DNA of 64,000 nucleotides from Serilophus lunatus. Lineage: Eukaryota > Chordata > Aves > Passeriformes > Eurylaimidae. Each line of letters opens with the position of its first letter. The first letter of the stretch is position 1. The position numbers were made by a program, and so were the translations under genes. This document shows, in pieces, positions 9,361 through 22,800 of this stretch. Under the pieces are notes generated by a model. It ran no database searches. It was not told the origin of the DNA and was given only the letters and a program-made list of their open reading frames with translations. The DNA lies in assembly GCA_013399895.1 (NCBI GenBank), contig VXBA01001494.1, positions 1,809,536 to 1,873,535 of the forward strand. The letters are read 5' to 3'.

Positions 9361-12300
9361 ACTTTTGGAGGAGTTGGGAAATGTGGATGGAAGTGTCAAA
9401 TCGAGTTTTCCCCCAGAAGGCGTTTAAAGGTGGTGCGATCAGGGGTGGGGTTATAGAGACACGTTAATCGTCCCAAATGGAGCTGGAGCAACAAAAGAAA
9501 GGTGGAGAAATCAAAACCGCTTCAGATCCCATGAGCATCCACAGAATTTGTGGAAATAGTAGTATAAAATATTTGGGGAAGGCTGAGCCCACCTCCAGCA
9601 CCAGAAACCACGGAGGTGAGCACACTGTGAGACAGAAAAATCATCCTAAAAATAATCACGTTCCACATTGTATCCTAAAGTTTTGATGTTCGGGATACGA
9701 TTTCACAGCAGGGTTTCCGCAGCAGCTTCACCCCAGCAGCACATCTCTGAACACAATTGCTTTTGAGGAACAAATTCAAGAGGCTAAAAATTACCTACTT
9801 TTTCCTGCAGTAGACAAATCTTATTTTACTTTATACCTCGCAGTGGGACACTCCAATTTACCTTTTCCTCATCACCCAGCTATTAAAAGCAAATAAAAAG
9901 CACTAAATGGCAAACCTTAAAAAGCAATCAAAACTCAGGATATGAAATCATATCTTCCCTCTACTAATACATCAGTATCTTGAATTATTTAAATCTTAAC
10001 TCTGAAGCAAAAACATTAATAAACAATAATCACATTTAAAGCATTTATTTTGAAAAATAAAATACAAAAGATCATTGAATTGTAATTGTACATGTAATTT
10101 ATCAGCTTTTTTTTAAATAAAAGATATTTAACAATTTCTACATATGAATAAAACAAACTGTTCCACCAAAAATCTTGTAGGACAAGCAGAGACCACTCTT
10201 GAAAGCTTCATACATTTAAAACCAAACTGCTACAAGAAACAAAAAGTCTGAAGATGGAGCTTTGTAATTGAGACAGAAATTTCAGAGACAGGCATTGCTT
10301 TGCATTTTTTAAAACCTTAAAAAAATAGTTGTGTGAATGTAATACAGTCCTACATTAACAGCAGTGGGTTTTTTTTGTTTTTTTTTTTTTAACAGGTTTA
10401 CATGCACTCACAACAGCAAACTTTTGAACACAAACAGTATGAAAGAAATGGGAGAGAGAATTCTGAATGGAGCAGGCCATGAGCAGCACACCTCAGTGAC
10501 CCCAGGGCACAGGCCTTATGGAGCATTCCCACTGGAAAGGCAGCAGTTGATTTTCTAAAGAAAAAAGAAAAATAAACTTATGTTTGAGCTTTCCATGTCA
10601 TATTCAGCTTTTATCCCTGACAACATTTTGGAATTACAAATAATGCAGAATTAAGAATAACCACTGTTCTCTCAGGAGGTGAAAAGTCACTCTCAAGATG
10701 AACCACAGCCACTAAAACTTCTCTGTAAGGAATGTGGCTGCTTTGTCCTTTATCAATAGAGTGACTACTTAGAGCATGTTAAGATGCAAAAAATATATTG
10801 ATTTTCCATTTCCATTCCAAACATTAGTGACAGTGGGCTGCACTGACATGCTGCAAGTGTCTCTCACTACAAAGTACCAGGGGGAGTTGCTGCTGGGAAG
10901 TTCACAATTTGGCTTCTCAGAAACTGGGCAGCAGCTTTAGACAGAAATATTGCAGTTTTAAATACATTTTTCAGAGCTAAGTGGCAAAGTGAAGTTGATG
11001 TTTCAGTCATTTTAACATTGACTACATGGAAATGTTGTGGTTTCTCTATTGATTTCAGACTGAAGGCCTGCAATTAATCTCTGAGAAGCTTTTAGATCCA
11101 TTATTTCTAAGTGGTGCAATCCTTCTGGCTATATTTGGGGCACTGTATTTATGGCCATGTAAGGATCTATTCTGGGGATATTTGTGGGGCATGTTGCTTC
11201 TGGCTATATTTAAACTGGATGCATTTTGCCATCTTTTGTTATTAAGCCAGAACATCTGATAACACAGCTGATAAGTAAAAATCCTGGATTAATACAGTAA
11301 TTCTTGCCTCATTCTTTCTTTAGCTAGTCTTGGATTTACTGAGCTCCCTGCACAATCTTGCCATTGTTCATTCAATTACTAAAATGCAGTTTATTAAAAA
11401 TACTGACTGTGGGTAGAAGAACTATAGAACTATATAGAACTATACATATCAGCTCATCAGTTTCCACTATCAAGAAAGGGGAATTACTTTAAAAACAGAA
11501 AGACACAGGTGATAAAGAGTCATCCTTAAAGGTGCACTGTTTTTTATTAAGAAAGTATAGTTTTAGATACTTCCTCCCATTTCAAGCTCTAAAATACTGC
11601 TGACAATCTCATGACATAGCAAATACTGAATTATGATGAGCTGTCTAGGACTGCACTTACCTCAAATTTTTTACAGATCCTGAATCAAGATCTTCATATT
11701 TTTCTTACCCAGAATATTACAGTTACAAAAAAAAAAAATCTTAACTAAAGAGCAATAAATGAGCAGGACTGCAATGCTCTTTTATTACCTTCTGTGCAAG
11801 AAATGCCCATTTTATCTTCTATTCCATAGGTTCAGTCTGTCAAATAAATAATTAAAAATAGATTAGGTATTTCACATCAGAGATAAAAAATATCATTATG
11901 AGCACCTATGTTTGTACTCCAAACCATTGAGCTGTTTAGTTGTATAATTTATCTTTAGTGCAACACTAAAAGAGAACACTATCAACTTTGATTTCAGTTT
12001 CGGTTTTTATGTTTTAAGAAATATTCTTTTAATATTTCACAAAGCTTATTTTTGCCTTCTAGATGATCTTTCTTTACTCTGGATAGACCTGCTCAGAGTT
12101 TGGTAAATACTGTAATGTACCAAGCTACTGTATAAATCCACCTTCTGGAATTTAGCAGAGTCTCATCTGGAAACCTCACTATCATCTGGAGTGAACAGGA
12201 CATTTACTAGTTACAGTGGCCCAGGTGCTTTTGAAGTATCAGGAGATAGTTGGAAAATACAAGCAGGGTAATTTAACTAACAGATACTCTATGCAAATCA

Positions 12301-12990
12301 AGGATTTGAAGGATTTAATCAAGGATTAATTCAAAACCAAGGATTTATTTTGCTAGCACCCTATCTATACACAGTGTGCTCAGCTTTGAAGATAAATGCA
12401 GGGACATGAGTTTCCAGAAATCCTTATCAGCAATATTTAATCTGTTCTGGCACACCCCATGCCTGCAGCCAGATATGCTCCAACTTTATCTGTAAGGCTG
12501 AGGATAATCTTGAAATAACCACAGTAATTGCATGTGAAAGCACCAGAACGAACCTCAGCACAGTTTGCTGACAGGACTGTCAAGCAGCACACTAAGAACA
12601 TTTAAACAGCATTTTTGCCACTAAGCTGCAGAGACTTGGGCCAGCAGTGGAGGGGGGACAATGCTGTGAGCAACAGCCCAGGCAGCTGCGTGGTGCCAAG
12701 TCTGGAGAGGTTCTCCAGTGGCTGAGCACAACTTGCAAAGCAGGAGCACTAACTGATCCAAGGGGGAGAGCAGGCAGACATCCAGTAACAAGCCAAGCCC
12801 ACGTTAGAGATCACACAGAGACTGGTCAGAAAGGTTTGGTGTTCACAGCAGTTATGCTCTGAAAACATGAAACACACACTACAGCTACTCGACTTTACTG
12901 ATCCATGGTCATTTTATCTTGCCACGAGACTTCCTTTCTACTGTCTTCTTTGGCTGGAACAGAAGAGACCAATTTTCCTTTTTAATCAAG
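9361..12990. other. Intergenic DNA downstream of TPST1
   Basis: AT-rich DNA with homopolymer runs (for example near 10370-10390 and 11726-11740). No exon, RNA gene or recognisable transposon was found. A plus-strand GGAG|GTGAGC donor near 9614 could belong to a divergent transcript from the CpG island, but this is weak. Confidence 0.6.
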
Positions 12991-12995
12991 TAAGT

Positions 12996-13001
12996 TTTAT
13001 T
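12996..13001 (-). terminator. TPST1: Candidate TPST1 polyadenylation signal AATAAA
   Basis: TTTATT on the plus strand is AATAAA on the TPST1 strand, about 810 nt after the stop codon. I see no earlier AATAAA in the 3' UTR. A longer 3' UTR remains possible. Confidence 0.5.
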
Positions 13002-13809
13002 TGAAGGAATGGAATAAGGCAAAATGCTTTGCTGGCATGTGGCAGATTCTCCTGTGTATTCTTAACCCATGTACCTCCCACAGGGAGAAGCTGTGGCTGC
13101 CCCATCCCTGGAAGTGTTGGACAGGGCTTGGAGCAACCTGGGAGAGTGGAAGGTGTCCCTGCCCATGGCTGGGGTAGAATGAGATGAGCTTTAAGGTCCC
13201 TTCCAACCCAAACCATTATGTGTTCTTATAATTCCATGACATACCCAGAAGGTACCACAAGATCCTGCAGTTTTGAGAGCTCCATAATAAGGATTTTGAT
13301 TTTTCAACTGCTATTGCACAGGACAGGTCCCTTAGGGAGCTGGTGACAATTAACAGCATTTGAAGGGTAACAAATTGTGAATTCTCAGTAAAATCTGCAG
13401 TTCAATAGCTCCCTTGAGTATTAATTCAACACATCATCCCTATCCATGGCTGAACTGGTTTTGTTTGTTATGTCTGATAACATTACTATTTCTCAGCACT
13501 TCTCCCTGCTCTCTGCACTACACTGCCTTTAAACCTTTCCATGCAAGATAACAAGATAAAAGCCTCTCTACGAATAACAAACGTTGCCAGTTGGGTCTGC
13601 AAAAGAGACTCCAACTTTCCTTGAGTTTCATGGCAATATTCAGTCAGCTCAGGTTGACAAATACCACATTGGAGTTACACATGGACTCAACAGAGGCTTG
13701 GGACAGGAGATTCCACTTCATGGACAAGCTGTTCTCTTGTCATCAATCAAAAAATCCAGTTTGTGAAGTGGTTTATAAAGATTGCTACATCCACAAAGAG
13801 GAAATTAAT
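13002..13809 (-). other. TPST1: TPST1 3' UTR (inferred)
   Basis: Noncoding sequence between the stop codon and the first AATAAA on the minus strand. It contains an antisense CR1 fragment at 13075-13238. Confidence 0.55.
13075..13238 (+). repeat. CR1 LINE 3' fragment, plus orientation
   Basis: It contains the CR1 blocks GGCTGCCCCATCCCTGGAAG, GAGCAACCTGG, GTGGAAGGTGTCCCTGCCCA and the terminal AAGGTCCCTTCCAACCCAAA. It sits in the TPST1 3' UTR in antisense orientation, just upstream of the candidate poly(A) signal. The copy appears to lack about 13 bases of the usual consensus before GGACAGGGCTTGG. Confidence 0.9.
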
Positions 13810-13872
13810 TCAATACTGTACCTGTGGCACTTCTTTAAGGAAGTCAGGAAGCTGAAATTCACCTTTATAGAC
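13810..13872 (-). CDS. TPST1: TPST1 terminal coding exon 4
   Basis: A short last coding exon, found by matching the conserved [14 protein letters not shown] tail after a TTTGTTTTTCCAG acceptor. It encodes 20 residues and a TGA at 13812-13810. The frame joins phase 0 to exon 3. Confidence 0.93.
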   Translation of the reverse strand, partial: VYKGEFQLPDFLKEVPQVQY

Positions 13873-16800
13873 CTGGAAAAACAAATAAAGAAGTTATACT
13901 ACTCAAAGCCCTCATTCACCACTGTTTCAAATGCTAAAGAGCCTGATAAGAGAAGGAAAACAACCAAAGAAAAAGATTCTTTTGTGTTATTAGCATCCAG
14001 TAATGCTAGAACAGGTCTACCTAAACTGAGAACAATATATTTGTAAAAGCAAGTTTTATTCCCAAGTCCCAGGTTTGCTCTGCACTCACTCTGACCTTGT
14101 TTGCATTAAAATGGTAAAAATATGCAAGTAAATTAATATAGTTATTTCAAGCAAGTTTGGGATCCAATCTAAGTCCAGTGTAATCCACTCACTCTGCTTT
14201 TAGGAAAAGACTTTTAACAGGATGATTAAAAACACCAGGAGTGACTTGCTACAATACACACTGCAGCCTCATTACCAGCCTAATTTCAAGGGAATTATCT
14301 TGGTTTCCAATCTTTTAGAGCATAGTATTAATTCTGAAACAATGCTATTTGGAGAAAGAGCAAGTAATAAATATCCTCCAACATACCAACAGCTACACCA
14401 AACAAGTGTTTCCACTGTCTGACCAATTAGAGAATAAACTGGCAATATATTGTCTTTTCTCTAGAGGATAATTCTTAAAAGCTGTTTGCTTCTGAGATTA
14501 AACTTTCCAAAGGGGGAAAAAAAAGTATTCTGGTTATTTGATTCCCCCCCCCAAAAAAAGGTATATTTGAAGAGTTTTACCATCCTTTCTACTGAACCAT
14601 AGAGAGTGATCATCCCAAGGCCACGTGTTCTGTGTGCCCTTGTGTAACTATTTACAAATAATAATCAAAAAAAAAGGCACAAACCTGCTTAGAAAAATTC
14701 TAAGAAGCCACAGAATGAAATGGGGCTACTCTGGCTCAGAGCTGCACTCCCTGGTTTGCGTCAAAGGAAGAAGATTCAGGAAGTCAGGGGTTGCTTATTA
14801 ATAAAACCCATTTTTTCTGCTTCCCTATGAATAGATGACCAGAATACAAAGACTCCTCCTTTTGTCAATATGCTGCAGTGGCCTGGGAATGCAGCTGAGT
14901 CAGCTCCAGATTTCCTGCCCAAGAGCATCAGGGCTCCTGGAGTGTGCTCAGGATTGGCAGCTCCCAACCCTGGGCTAAACAGACCCAACTGAGGCTCCAC
15001 TGAGTCCCAAGGTGAGAGTAGGAACTGGACACATCCACTGCAGAACTCTGCTCCTTCTGATAAACCCCAAAGTCACAGCTCTCATTTGCATTCAGCTCCT
15101 GTCATTCCCATGGAAACCTTAATGAAAGTCACCCTGGTCAGAAACTCAGCGTTTGGCTCTTGGAGCCTTGTTATACCATAAATATTTATAAGTGAAGGAG
15201 AGGATTTCACATTTGCAGCTTTTAACCAAGCCATTAAAATGCAGGCTGTGTCCTAGACAGCAGGAATGGAAGTTACAAATGAACAGTATTATCACATCAA
15301 AAAATGTTACAGAATAACCTAGGCAAGGTTCACAAGGAAAAAACTGTATTTATCTTAGAGTGGTGCTGATGTTGGAAGGAATGGACAGGATTCTTCCCCT
15401 TTTCTGGCAAAACACTACAGTCATCAGCTGGGAATGCTCAATAATGATGATGATGGTACCTTGTGACCTATTCAGAAGCACAGTGACCAAAACCTTGCCT
15501 GTCTCTCTATAAATTTCCTCCTTTTCCCTTCTCCTGCAATTATGACTTGGTCTAATTTTTATATTATAATCTCTGTATGTGTCTGCTCTAAAAACTTTAC
15601 CACAGTAATGCCCTTTGCAGGAACAGCATTTACCCTTAATAGATATTTAACAGTGTGTAGCCAAGGGTATTCATGCATCCACAGCAAAAATAATGTCACA
15701 GCCTGGAAAGGAAATGTTTTGAGAGCATTTGATATTATACTCACATGAAATATCCCAATTTACACACCACAATTTGCAAAGGCAAATCTGAGCAGTGGCA
15801 GGCCCAAGATTAGGTTTAACACACAAACATGCCTAATTCAGTTCAGAACTGACATTATCTACAAGGCTGGTTTTGTCAGGACTGAGACTGGTTTAAAGTA
15901 GTTCCAAAAACAGTAAGTGGTCCCTTCTGGATCAAAAGCCAGGGATCAATGGCAATCCAGAAAGTCTAAAAACAATGACTCCATCTGCAGCCAAAGAAAT
16001 TAAAAAGCCTTCAGATTCAAAGTTCTTTTCTGACCAATTCATAAGTCTGAAACACATTACTCAGAGTGGCATTAGAGAGACAGAAGCAGGACACTGGAAT
16101 GACTTCCAGTCTAAGCAAGAATTCAGTAAAATTGAGAAGAAATGGTATTTACCATTTCTAAGAGAATTATTTTGCAAGTCCAAGAGGAATTCCAGAAGAA
16201 GGGGATCTTAACTCTGTGTCAGTTTGTTGTTTGTTGTTCAGTGTTGGCAGTATTGAAACTGTTCTATTAAAAAAACAAAACACATTCTTATAGCCAAACT
16301 AAATGCACATTCTTCTCAAAAAGAGACCAGAAAACAAGTTTCACATCCAGTTTTCTGAGAAAACCCTTTTAAATACACTGGGGTAATTTAAGAACAGGAA
16401 CTTAACACAGAAATCTAATCTATGATTCATCTTTATAGAAGATTAACACACTCCTTTTCACCCATTTTCCTGCCTAGTTTGGAAAGAGTCACATTATATT
16501 TGGTCAGTTCCAGTCACAGAGAAAATGGGTAAGAAACCAAGTGTGTCTGGGCTTGGTGGAATTCAAAATATCAAAGTTGCAGAATACAAGGCTGTTGATG
16601 TTTAATTGTCAAAAAAAGAATGACCACGGGCAAAAACTGGCCAGAGCCCCTTCCTACAACCAATCCTCCACTGGCCTGTGCTCAGCACACCCTCATCCTG
16701 CTCTTTTACACTCTAACTTTCTTTTTTTAAGGCAGCTTACAAGGTTTACACAATTCTTCACCTCCCTGCTGGAACTGCCAAGGAAGGGACATCTGAGATG

Positions 16801-19800
16801 TAAATGTTTATCCAGTAGGAACAACACAGAGAGCAGGATTTTAGGCAGGCCCATGAATGTCTGCCAAAAGGCAGCTTGCAACCATAGCTTGTTTTGTATT
16901 TTGGTTGTTAATAACTTTGTATTCCTTGCTAATCATATATATGCATAGTTGAGGGGTTTGGGGGTTTTTGTAAAAAAATGAAAAATCTCTGGAGAAAAAC
17001 TATGCACTTAGAAATGCACATGCTGGAAAAAACAGCCATTAAAGGGAATATTAAACAACTTTACAGGACACTGTGCTGTTGGTGGTCACAAGACACATGA
17101 AATAACACTCCTAATTTTTGTTTTAGGTATCAGAGAAGATGCCCACAGAGCCAAATGCCTTTATGATTAGGTGAACCAGTGTAAAAAAAACCAGACACCC
17201 AGCCCTGAGCAGCCCTGCATTACACTCATCTCCACCACTGCACATCTTGGACAGCACAGTTATGCTCATGCCTTTGTATACTTTGTACCCTTTGTTATAG
17301 ACTGTTTCTGCCTTTATAATCTCAAATACCAAGTCTTGAAATCCTGGTTGTCATGGACATTTTCACTCTTTAGCAGGGACATGTCCTCAAAATTTAAACC
17401 AGGCATTAAACTGGAGTCAGTAAAACTCTGGGTTTTTTCTCCACAAGATGTTACTGCAGAAAACACCATCAGCTGAACACAAACCAGAGCTGGACAACAG
17501 CTTTTGGATGGGATTAGAAGAACCACATGTACTCTAAGAGTCCTGATGAAACCCACAGCTTTTTCTATGGAGTTCTGTACACTTCCACCTCTCCAGGGCA
17601 AGGAACACAACTGCATGAAGAAGTTAAAAGAACTTACCAGAGTGTGTATTCCAAGCATACAAATTCATTTAGTGGGAAGTCTGTGCCAAAGAAAATCTGA
17701 TGTAATATCTTGCAGATGTGAGAGGAAACCACTTTGCCAACCATAACATAACAATACTCCAGTTTCTACTGGGCATGAGGCAGAGCCTTGCACTTAGGAG
17801 CTGGTCTCCACTTTTGGTGTGTTCTGTGGAGCTGCTGACACACACAAACTCACAGGAGTGATAAGGACACATGAGACACTGTTCGAATGAGGAGGGAATT
17901 ATTTCACCAAATACTCATTGGGCAGCCAGCTCACACAGCTTAGTTATTTGCATTTTCTGCATCATTTGGAGATGAAAACTCTATTTACTAATGTTCAGCA
18001 TGTAGAATTTGTTAATTTGGGGGGGGGGAAAAAGCAGTCAGTTATGTATCTATAAGGAAGGAGCCTTTGAAATCATTATAAAATGAACAGAGCAACAACA
18101 GACTTACAATAAAACCACAACTCATTCAGTGATGGCAGGACTGTGCTAAGTAAAGGCTGCCTTGAGGAGGTCACATGCAGAGATCTGCTGAACAGCACAA
18201 CCCTGTCCAGACCTTGTTCTCTCTGCTCTGCATTCCTTAACTGGGACAAGATAAACTGTCATAAAAGATAATATTGTCAGGCTTAACATAAAACAGACAA
18301 ACAGAAAGTTAATGGCTTGCTTATTGAAAACATCAGGAAAATCTGCTGTACTCTGACAGCTCTGCACTCCCCCAGTGCAGATACTGTCAGAGATGCCTTA
18401 TTTCACAGCCCCCCATAGCACTGGGAGACCAACACAAGAAGAGGTGAAGTTGGCTTCATGCTCTGTTAGTTCCTAGAACAGGAGCACAGAAACCCAATTT
18501 TGGTGTCCTACACAGGTAAAGTGAAAAATCCAGATTTCACAGAGAGCATTGCTTTCCTTGCATTACCTACAAGTAGACAGAATTTCTAATTGAAGCACTG
18601 GACTTTAGCTGGAGAGAATCATCATTTTGTCATCAGACTGATGAAAAAAAATAAATGTCAGCTGTACACATGGAAGTCGCCAGCAGGGGACAGAAAAGGA
18701 GAAAAGAGGAAAGACAAGAGCAGGACCTGACTGCTCAGAAAGCTCAGGGGAAACTAATATTTTGCACCACACTAATAATTTCTTTGTATTTTTTTCTAGT
18801 ACCAGCTTTTGTCTTAGACACTTACACAGTTTGTTCTTACCTTTAGGACTAACAGCAGCAGCTTTGAAATAACAGTGAAAATACTGTTCAGCCAAGTTCA
18901 ATTTGCAGTATTTTCCAAGTGACAGGGGTTTTTTCAGTGCAGTAAAAATGCAGCTCTACAGCTGCATTTAATCACATTTCAGAACAAAGACATCTTGCAG
19001 TTGAAAGTTTGGAATATTTTTAAATTATCTTCTACAATGGGTGGAATACACAGACTTCTCATCATAAAATACTGACCTGTCTGCATTCAAAGAGGCTTTT
19101 TAGCTACAAGTCTGTTTTGCATCCTAACCAATTTTATTTTCTTTAATTTTCATTCCACTTGTCTTTATGCAATGAACCACATGACACAGTGTTGTTCCAT
19201 CTTTAGGTGGAGCCAGGATCTCCCCTGCCAATATTTTTTGTAGTCTTGGGCTTCCACCCTCTTGGTGTAACTTGCACAGTTTCAGCCATTACATAACCCC
19301 TACAAAACTGACAAACTCCCTTCCTCAAACCACACCAAAAAATTTCAAAATAATCAGGTATTCCCCCTTAGTATTGCTTTGTTTGCCAGATGGGGACAAA
19401 CTCCTCCATCTGAAGTGCTACTCATGCTGTTTGAACTTAGAAACTATAATGGCATGATAGTAGCAAGTGTCTGATAATTCAACATTATTTCAAATTAGTC
19501 ACTCTAAGGAGTTGCTACAACAGCAGAAAATAGTTCAGCTTCAGAAGCCTGAACTTGAATTGTATTCATTGAAAACAGATAAAGTTCTGTGTTCAGTTTA
19601 AAGTCTTGGAAACCACAAATATAAATATAATAGAACTGCTTCCAAACACAAAGTGAAGCAATAAATGGTTACAAGCAAGATACAGATATTCTTACTATGC
19701 ACTGAAAAGTGACTCTGGAAAGACTTTATTTGGACAGTCTCATCTCCAAAAATACACCCAGTGCAAAACCCTGTGAAGAAATTCGAAGAAAGCAAGAGCA

Positions 19801-22800
19801 GAAGTAGTGCTACAGTGATTTACAAATTTACCAGCTCAGAGTACACAGTAACACAGTAACACACTTCACTTGCCAAGTGCTGGTTCCAAAAGGCTGGAAA
19901 AATCGAGATGTATTTACTTATCCATTTAAATAAATGCTCTCTTGTCCAAGCTGCAGCAGCAAGGAATAAATTACCACAGGTTCACGGAAGAGAAGGGGAA
20001 GCTCACAGGGCAACACATGCTGTTCCTGATGGGCCAAACTAACCCCTCAGTCTGCTTGTGCTCTCCCTCTCCCTAAACACCTTAAAGTGCTTTGGAATAT
20101 CTGTTCCTCATTCCCAAATAAAAACAGAATAAAGATGTGGAGGAAGCAAACCAAAGCATTTCTGAGCAGTGAGTCAGTTCCCACTGATCACCAACCAGGA
20201 TATTACTTGTTTCCAGTGTTCTGGGATTCACAGGCTCAGTGGGCAGGTTGGGCCATTCCCTGGGTGGGATGGCCAGGAACTGGCACTGCCACAGGGTGCC
20301 CAGCCTGCTGCCCTGGGAGCTGGGCAACCTTGGCAGCAAACTGCCCTGGGAGCTGGGAAGCCTCACATCTTGAACCCTGAGAAGGCAGGACATCCACACT
20401 TCCACAGTCCTGGGAAAAGACAGAGGACTCAACAGTCTGAGCAGGGATTTGCTGGGAACCAGCTGGGAAGAAACACAGCAAAGAGACTGAGGAGGAATCC
20501 AGGCTGCCCAAGGCAAACTCAGACACTGATTTGAGCCACAGTTAAAAAAGCTCCTTGGGGTACATGACATTTTGAAAGCCTCACGTTGCTCCTTTTCAAA
20601 TATTCCTTTCAATATTCCTTTTCAAAGTGAATATTCTAAGTTTGAAGATCAGCAAGTTTGAACTCTTTTGCTTTTTTGGGGGTTTTAGCCTTAATTCAGG
20701 ACATCTCCCTCATTTTGTCTATCAAACCATATGTGCAAATGTGATTTTGTTATAGAGAGCAAGTGACTAGGAAAATATATTCTGGGTACTACAATAAGCA
20801 ACAAGATTAAAATGCTATCTTGGGCTTGAGCAAGCCTACAAAATTGAAATAGCAGTCAAAATATTAACAAGTGTTCCATATGTTTGCAATATTTAGATCA
20901 GCTATTATAGCAGTAACCTTCAGTTTTTAACAGCTGTTCTTAACATTGGCAAACAAACAAATTATCCTTCAAAGCAAACTTGGAAAAAGCCTCAAAACAC
21001 CTCAGCCTTTGAAATTAGGCTTTAATTTCTTTAAAGGTATGGTTGTGGCTTGTTGGTTATCTGAATTTCTCTTGCATTTTGAACTGAAATACATTTCAAG
21101 AAGCAACTGAAATCCAGGCAATTTTTACAACTCTCCAGCCCATGAGCACACCAAGCAGTTTGTTCAGTTACCAGAAGACTGGTGGAAGACAGTCCTTTCA
21201 AATGGTTTAATTAAATTTTTCCACTGATTACTTTGCTGCAACAGCAGAAGTCACCTTCTTTTAATAAACATGCTCAAAGGAACAGAAGGAGAGTTAAAAA
21301 TTTAATTTCAAACAATGGTAATGAACTTTTCAATGGATACCTCCAGGGATAAACAGCTCTACTCCAACTACTCAAATTCCAACAACATTAAGTTCAGACT
21401 AAAATCCTTAAGTTTAGGTTAATCAGCACCAGACCTTCCTCAATCTTCAGTTTGTTCTAAAAAGGACAGCAAAGGATAAAAAAAATCAGACAATTTGATC
21501 ATCCTGGGCCATTTTCTATGGGTCATTGCTCAAACTCTACCAAGTATTTGGGGTGTAATTTTGTGACAGAGCCTCTGCCAGCCTTCATGTATAAACAGCT
21601 GAGCTCATCAATCCAGCTTGACATCCAGACAAGAAAGCTTTTTTCCACTACTAACTAGTTCCCCAACTATCCCAAGAGGTTCAGCTCCATCCACCACAGA
21701 GCACAGCTGAAGCCTGTGGTTGGGATAAAGAAAGAAGAATCAAACTGAAGACAAACAGCAGGAGCCAGACTTTCAGTGCTCAAGATCCCACAGATTTCTT
21801 CCTTTTTCCCCCCCTCAGGGCAAGGAAAACACACTGCAAAGTATCAAAAGGTATTAGATTTAAAAACACCCAAACAAATCACAAGGTCTCTGCTCTATAG
21901 CTCACATCCAGTTAACCAACAGTTAAACACACTAAAGCCTTACCCTCCTTGTGTTTTCCACAACTTTTTGATCTGGCTTTCCATAGTTTGGTGGATTGGC
22001 ATATGGGTCATAGCCCAGCTTGGCCAGCATGGGGGCAATCACAGGCATATCTTGCAGAACATCAGCAGGGATCTTCCCAACCCACTTGGACAATGCTTCC
22101 ACATTGACTGGCTTGATGACTTGGTCAGTAGATCTTTCAACTCTGTGGAAGGAAAAAAGGAAGGTTATATTTTGCATTCCAACCAATACTTGCTGCTTCA
22201 CCAGCTTAAAAACCTTTAGCTTGTTTTGTTTGGTTTCTTTTTTCCCTCTTCCTCTTCTGTCTTTCTCAAAATTTCATTTTCTAAGGTTTTAATGAGAATA
22301 ACTTGCACATTTGCACATGCTCTCTGGTTTAGGCTTCCACACAGAACAAGCTGGAGCAAGTTCTTTTTACATAAAAGCAGCAGTGAAACCCAAAGAGCTG
22401 TTAAGTGAAAAGTAAACACTCACCTACATATAAAGCTGTTTTCCCACTGGCATATTCCCATATTTGCTATTTAATTGCTTTAGATGTTCTTAAAAGTTGT
22501 TTTCGAAATTAAACTCCATGTGCCATTTCTTCCCATGCCCATTCTGTGACTTCTCTTTTATTGTCTTTAACAAAAGAAAGACCTATGGATATGACAGAAA
22601 GCTACAGAGTACAGTAATATTTTTTATGACCATTCCTTTAACTGACTGGTCATTGCACAGTTCTTAAAGGCAAGTGCACAATCATAGCAGTGTCACAGAA
22701 AATAGTTGATTTTTTGCTCATTTAATCAATAGTCCTAATGCAATTTTCATTCTTTCTCTGGTTTTGCTGTGTTTTGTTTTTTTCCAAGGGAAGAAATCTG

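Noticed and set aside
13591..14046. Plus-strand open frame of 151 codons over the TPST1 last exon
   Set aside because: It is antisense to the verified terminal TPST1 exon and 3' UTR, with no recognisable domain.
20082..20612. Minus-strand open frame of 176 codons in TPST1 intron 3
   Set aside because: It contains a short local duplication that inflates the repeat look. No family match and no splice signals to TPST1 exons.
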